DNA of 64,000 bases from Variovorax sp. S12S4 (GTDB lineage Bacteria > Pseudomonadota > Gammaproteobacteria > Burkholderiales > Burkholderiaceae_C). The position numbers were made by a program, and so were the translations under genes. Under the pieces are notes generated by a model that saw only the letters and a program-made list of their open reading frames with translations, was not told the origin of the DNA and made no database searches. Location: assembly GCF_023195515.1 (NCBI RefSeq), contig NZ_JALPKR020000002.1, forward strand, positions 3,821,001 through 3,885,000. Reading direction: 5' to 3'. Shown in pieces: positions 61,605-64,000 of this stretch (position 1 is its first letter; every line of letters starts with the position of its first letter).

Positions 61605-62330
61605 CTATCGCGCGAAGCGCCGCAGGATTTCGGGGTCGTTGGCAAGTGCAGTTCGTCCGATCGTTGCCAAAAGCGAATAGATAGCAGCAAGCAGAGAGAC
61701 TTGAACGCACGGATCTTTTCTCGCGGCCGAAATATTTCGACCCCAGTCCAGAAGCGCGTTCGCATCTTCGAGGCTATGCGTGTACCCATAGAACACCCGA
61801 AATCCGCTGATGGTGAGGCCAACATGATCCGGCAGGAGCCTCGCGAATCGCCATCCTTTGCGCTCAACAAAATCGGCAACCTGGTCGAGTCCACGGCGTT
61901 CTCCGAAGCAGATCGAACGAAGGCTGATGAGCACGAGCAGCGCCGTACACCGATAGGCGGCCGCATCATCGATTTTTGAGGGCAGATGGCGGCTGACTCC
62001 GAGCGAGCCCTGGAATGATTGCTCAGGCAATTCGGCGAGCGCAGCCAAGACTGCAACAAATCCCTCGTTGCCCAGAACCGGATCGAACGCAGATGGCCCT
62101 GATTTCCAGCGTGCAAGTATCAGTTGTGCGTCTGACCAGAAGGATTCCTTCCCTTTGAGGGCAGCTTCAGCCATGCCGGCCAAGTACTCGTTGGGATGAT
62201 CAATGAGTTCGTCTAGATCAAGCGGAGTCGAGCGAACGTTCGCTTGGCGAAGATCGGTCGACTCAAAGGGCAAAAGTTTTTGCACCTTTTGAAAGAGGAC
62301 CTGCAGTTCACGGTCAGCAAGCAAGGTCAT
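61605..62330 (-). CDS. hypothetical protein
   Basis: 241 residues, MTLLADRELQVLFQKVQKLL. Mostly helical, with AGMAEAALKGKESFWSDAQL and LLVLISLRSICFGERRGLDQ. No signal peptide, family unknown. It overlaps the small frame at 62314-62485 by 17 bases and precedes the ankyrin gene by 17 bases, suggesting one transcript. Confidence 0.66.
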   Translation of the reverse strand: MTLLADRELQVLFQKVQKLLPFESTDLRQANVRSTPLDLDELIDHPNEYLAGMAEAALKGKESFWSDAQLILARWKSGPSAFDPVLGNEGFVAVLAALAELPEQSFQGSLGVSRHLPSKIDDAAAYRCTALLVLISLRSICFGERRGLDQVADFVERKGWRFARLLPDHVGLTISGFRVFYGYTHSLEDANALLDWGRNISAARKDPCVQVSLLAAIYSLLATIGRTALANDPEILRRFAR

Positions 62331-62485
62331 GGCGCTTTGACTTTGGTCTGGTTTTTTTCACCCCGCCAATGTTTGGCGTTGGCGGCATTTTGTCTTCTGC
62401 GCCGGCCGACAGTTCATCCACATTAACTTCGCAGGGGCGTAGGAAGCGATTGGGTCGCGGCGGCAAGGACGTAATAGGTAGCCAT
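62314..62485 (-). pseudogene. possible 56-residue cassette gene with one-base frameshift
   Basis: ATG at 62485 reads M-A-T-Y-Y-V-L-A-A-A-T-Q-S-L-P-T. Removal of one C in a CCCC run near 62442 joins it to CEVNVDELSAGAEDKMPP and a basic end (KKTRPKSKRHDLAC). 172 bases = 3n+1 fits one inserted base. The stop overlaps the start of the next gene. Evidence is moderate: it is short and family is unknown. Confidence 0.4.
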
Positions 62486-62554
62486 GGGCTTTCAGTTGCA
62501 GCGTATTCAGAGGCGCAGTCGACTGGCCGGTTTTGGCCGCTTGCCGTCCGTTGC

Positions 62555-62827
62555 TCATTGAGCGCTTTCAAGGGCCGCGATGTATGGCAGGACTTGCGGA
62601 TGGGCCTGAACCCACTGCTCGCCCAAAAACGTCGATACGGAGCCCAAGCCAGTGACGCTCACGATTGACCCGAACTTCGAAGCGGCCTGCAGCAGGTCGT
62701 GCGCAGCATGCATCACGTTCTCACTCGCAGCCGACTCCGGCTCGCCAGCTTCGATGCCCCACTCCTTCTGAATCGCCGCGATGAGCTTGCCGGCGGCGGC
62801 CTCGAGAGGTGTTGGTGAACGTGTCAT
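62555..62827 (-). CDS. small hypothetical protein
   Basis: 90 residues from MTRSPTPLEAAAGKLIAAIQ. Helical, acidic middle (GIEAGEPESAASENVMHAAH) and a helical end. The repeat core at 62534-62539 lies 16 bases past the stop and a second copy lies 40 bases upstream of the start, so this is a one-gene cassette. Family unknown. Confidence 0.62.
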   Translation of the reverse strand: MTRSPTPLEAAAGKLIAAIQKEWGIEAGEPESAASENVMHAAHDLLQAASKFGSIVSVTGLGSVSTFLGEQWVQAHPQVLPYIAALESAQ

Positions 62828-62948
62828 GAGCGCGAATCTAACCTGCTGGTGAAGGTCTGGTTCTGGGCCGGATTCTGCCGTGGACGCTTTGACTTGATCG
62901 TGAGCAACCCGGCCAAACTCCGGCATCAAATCAAATGGCCCACATCAT

Positions 62949-63506
62949 TCAACGAAGATCCGAAAGGAGAGGGAGAGCCAGGAGAGCTTGTGGAAGTCGA
63001 GCACTAAACGAGTTGTTTTTCATCCACTGGAGGTACGTCTTCCACCCTGGCATAGCGTTTAACTCGCGAAGTTGCTTGCGCTCCTCGATTGACAGCGGGT
63101 TCGCGTCACGCGCAGCGAGAATGTCGCCACCATATAGTCGCTGTGAATCAGCGGACATGTAGATGATCTTGTGACCCATGGGGGTCTCAAACGCTTCAGC
63201 CATTTCAGTTGCTTCGGTCGGAGAGAGTTCCGCACTAAGCACGTCTACGAAAGCTGGCAGAAGTTCTTCCGGCTTGGCGGCAGCTACTCGCTCCATGAAG
63301 AGATGGGTTTGCTCTGCTTCAACACTTGCAGGTGGCCTCTTTGCTACCTTCAGGTAGGCGGCAGCCCGAGCTTGAAACCGCTCTACTGCGCCGAAAGCAT
63401 GAACAAATCTTTCAATCTCGGGCCGTGGAGTTGGGTCTTCGGCGAACGCCGGTACGTAAGACCCAAAGAAGATGGCAAGCGCAAACAAAGAGATGTAGCG
63501 TTTCAT
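62949..63506 (-). CDS. exported DUF2059-like protein
   Basis: 185 residues. Signal peptide MKRYISLFALAIFFGSYVPA, mature end near AFAEDP. Residues 75-140 (THLFMERVAAAKPEELLPAF, LSPTEATEMAEAFETPMGHK) follow the DUF2059 pattern of helical periplasmic proteins. Function unknown. The last gene before the final repeat copy of the array. Confidence 0.72.
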   Translation of the reverse strand: MKRYISLFALAIFFGSYVPAFAEDPTPRPEIERFVHAFGAVERFQARAAAYLKVAKRPPASVEAEQTHLFMERVAAAKPEELLPAFVDVLSAELSPTEATEMAEAFETPMGHKIIYMSADSQRLYGGDILAARDANPLSIEERKQLRELNAMPGWKTYLQWMKNNSFSARLPQALLALPLLSDLR

Positions 63507-63742
63507 TTTTCTAGTACCGAGAAGATCGTTCCATACGGCTGTCTAAGTGCCGGGTCCAACCAACGCCGCCGCAGTCGCCAATGGCCGCTCCTGGCCGACT
63601 GTAGCCTCGCGACCGTCCGCGACGAAGGTGAAGCGTTTGCCGACGGCCTCGTCCAGCCTGACCCAACTTGCTCAAGTCCTGGATTGAACCTATTCGTTCC
63701 AGTGGATACCCACGGTCGGTCATCGCAACGGCCATCGCTTCG

Positions 63743-64000
63743 TCACGGCGCTGCAATCTGCGCCAGGTAGCGATCCATCGCCGGCGCCCACAGCGACTGG
63801 TCCAAATAAATCGAGTGCCCGTCCAGTCCCGGTGGCGGCGGGTAACTTTCGAAGGTGCCGCGGCCACCGGCCCCGATGAAGGCATCGAAGTTCCTGCGGC
63901 TGTGGCGCAACGTGTAGAACGGGTCCTTGTCGCCGTAGAGCCACAGTGTGGGCTGCGCGAAGGCAGCACCGCGTCTGAAGATCACCGGGTTGACCGCATC
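63743..64000 (-). CDS. alpha/beta hydrolase, C-terminal part (runs off the window)
   Basis: The frame is open to the window edge. Only the C-terminal 86 residues are visible: AQPTLWLYGDKDPFYTLRHS with the acid-residue loop (GDKDPF) and GLDGHSIYLDQSLWAPAMDR with the catalytic His (DGHS). This is the usual Asp-His end of an alpha/beta hydrolase such as dienelactone hydrolase or a BAAT-like esterase. It lies outside the cassette array and probably belongs to the resumed chromosome. Confidence 0.75.
   Translation of the reverse strand, partial: DAVNPVIFRRGAAFAQPTLWLYGDKDPFYTLRHSRRNFDAFIGAGGRGTFESYPPPPGLDGHSIYLDQSLWAPAMDRYLAQIAAP

Larger units (their letters stand above)
59192..63612. repeat. array of cassette-flanking TGGCCG-core repeats, part 2
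   Basis: The repeat resumes 58 bases after the GGT stop. Cores are at 59192, 59249, 59675, 62534, 62866 (GGGCCG) and 63592; weak copies lie near 60333 and 60620. The last copy (63575-63612) is CCGCTCC, TGGCCGACTGTAGCC. It ends the array before an ordinary chromosomal-type gene. All genes in this part read on the minus strand. Confidence 0.8.

Noticed and set aside
27123..63612. CRISPR array
   Set aside because: The repeats are imperfect, lie 100-1000 bases apart, contain whole genes between them, and no cas genes are present.
27123..63612. Classical chromosomal integron
   Set aside because: No IntI with its extra alpha-helical patch and no RYYYAAC/GTTRRRY attC ends were seen. The polarity is integron-like but the site and recombinase differ.
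27123..63612. Repeats as plain Rho-independent terminators or REP elements
   Set aside because: No T-run follows the cores, and duplicated units break in the core. A REP-like origin cannot be fully excluded and should be tested genome-wide.
24760..63612. Prophage
   Set aside because: Apart from an integrase and an AlpA-like gene, no capsid, tail, terminase, lysis or replication genes are present.

Overview
The window reads as chromosome of a GC-rich betaproteobacterium, most likely Comamonadaceae (Variovorax-like). This is inferred from the gene order thrS-infC-rpmI-rplT-pheS-pheT-ihfA-merR-tRNA-Pro, several Bug-type periplasmic receptors with their own enzyme operons, an FMN riboswitch ahead of a RibH2-type lumazine synthase, and a SWIB protein with a Lys/Ala/Pro-rich tail. 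No database search was possible, so family names rest on motifs and recognition.

Core part (1-24.6 kb): two transporters, an ArsC-like reductase with a GST, riboswitch-controlled ribH, and a YcaQ-type DNA glycosylase. A four-gene operon follows (Bug receptor, Gfo/Idh/MocA dehydrogenase, DUF993 aldolase-like enzyme, sugar-phosphate isomerase) with a TetR gene and matching palindromic operators. Next come a ThDP enzyme, a SWIB protein, a DMT exporter, a GGCT-like protein and isocitrate lyase. The translation operon has a Thr/Phe-codon leader peptide, a terminator/antiterminator pair and an infC that starts with ATC. tRNA-Pro(GGG) ends the core part.

A frameshifted P4-type integrase lies just behind tRNA-Pro. 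From about 27.1 to 46.8 kb, and again from 59.2 to 63.6 kb, the DNA is an array of mostly single-gene units. Most are small hypothetical, immunity-like, acetyltransferase, VOC, kinase-like or membrane proteins. About 40 copies of a short repeat with a TGGCCG core separate them. The repeat sits just 3' of the stop codon and nearly always has the same orientation relative to its gene, on either strand. Two unlinked segments (315 bp and 67 bp) are duplicated in inverted orientation, each pair with identical length, and their homology ends at the repeat core. Two paralogous catalytic-domain-only tyrosine recombinases lie in the array. Together this looks like an integron-like cassette system that lacks recognisable integron IntI and attC features. 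This is the main discovery candidate.

Between the two array parts (46.9-59.1 kb) lies a module that carries no copies of the repeat: an AlpA-like regulator, a truncated IS1182-type transposase, and a catabolic cluster. The cluster has an alpha/beta hydrolase, three Bug receptors, a GAF protein, two creatinase-like M24 proteins that lack metal ligands, TetR and LysR regulators, and a gamma-glutamyltransferase. An IS1182-family element (40.9-42.4 kb) has inserted into one repeat core.

Many genes need a single-base change to read through, often at G or C runs. These may be assembly errors rather than true pseudogenes.
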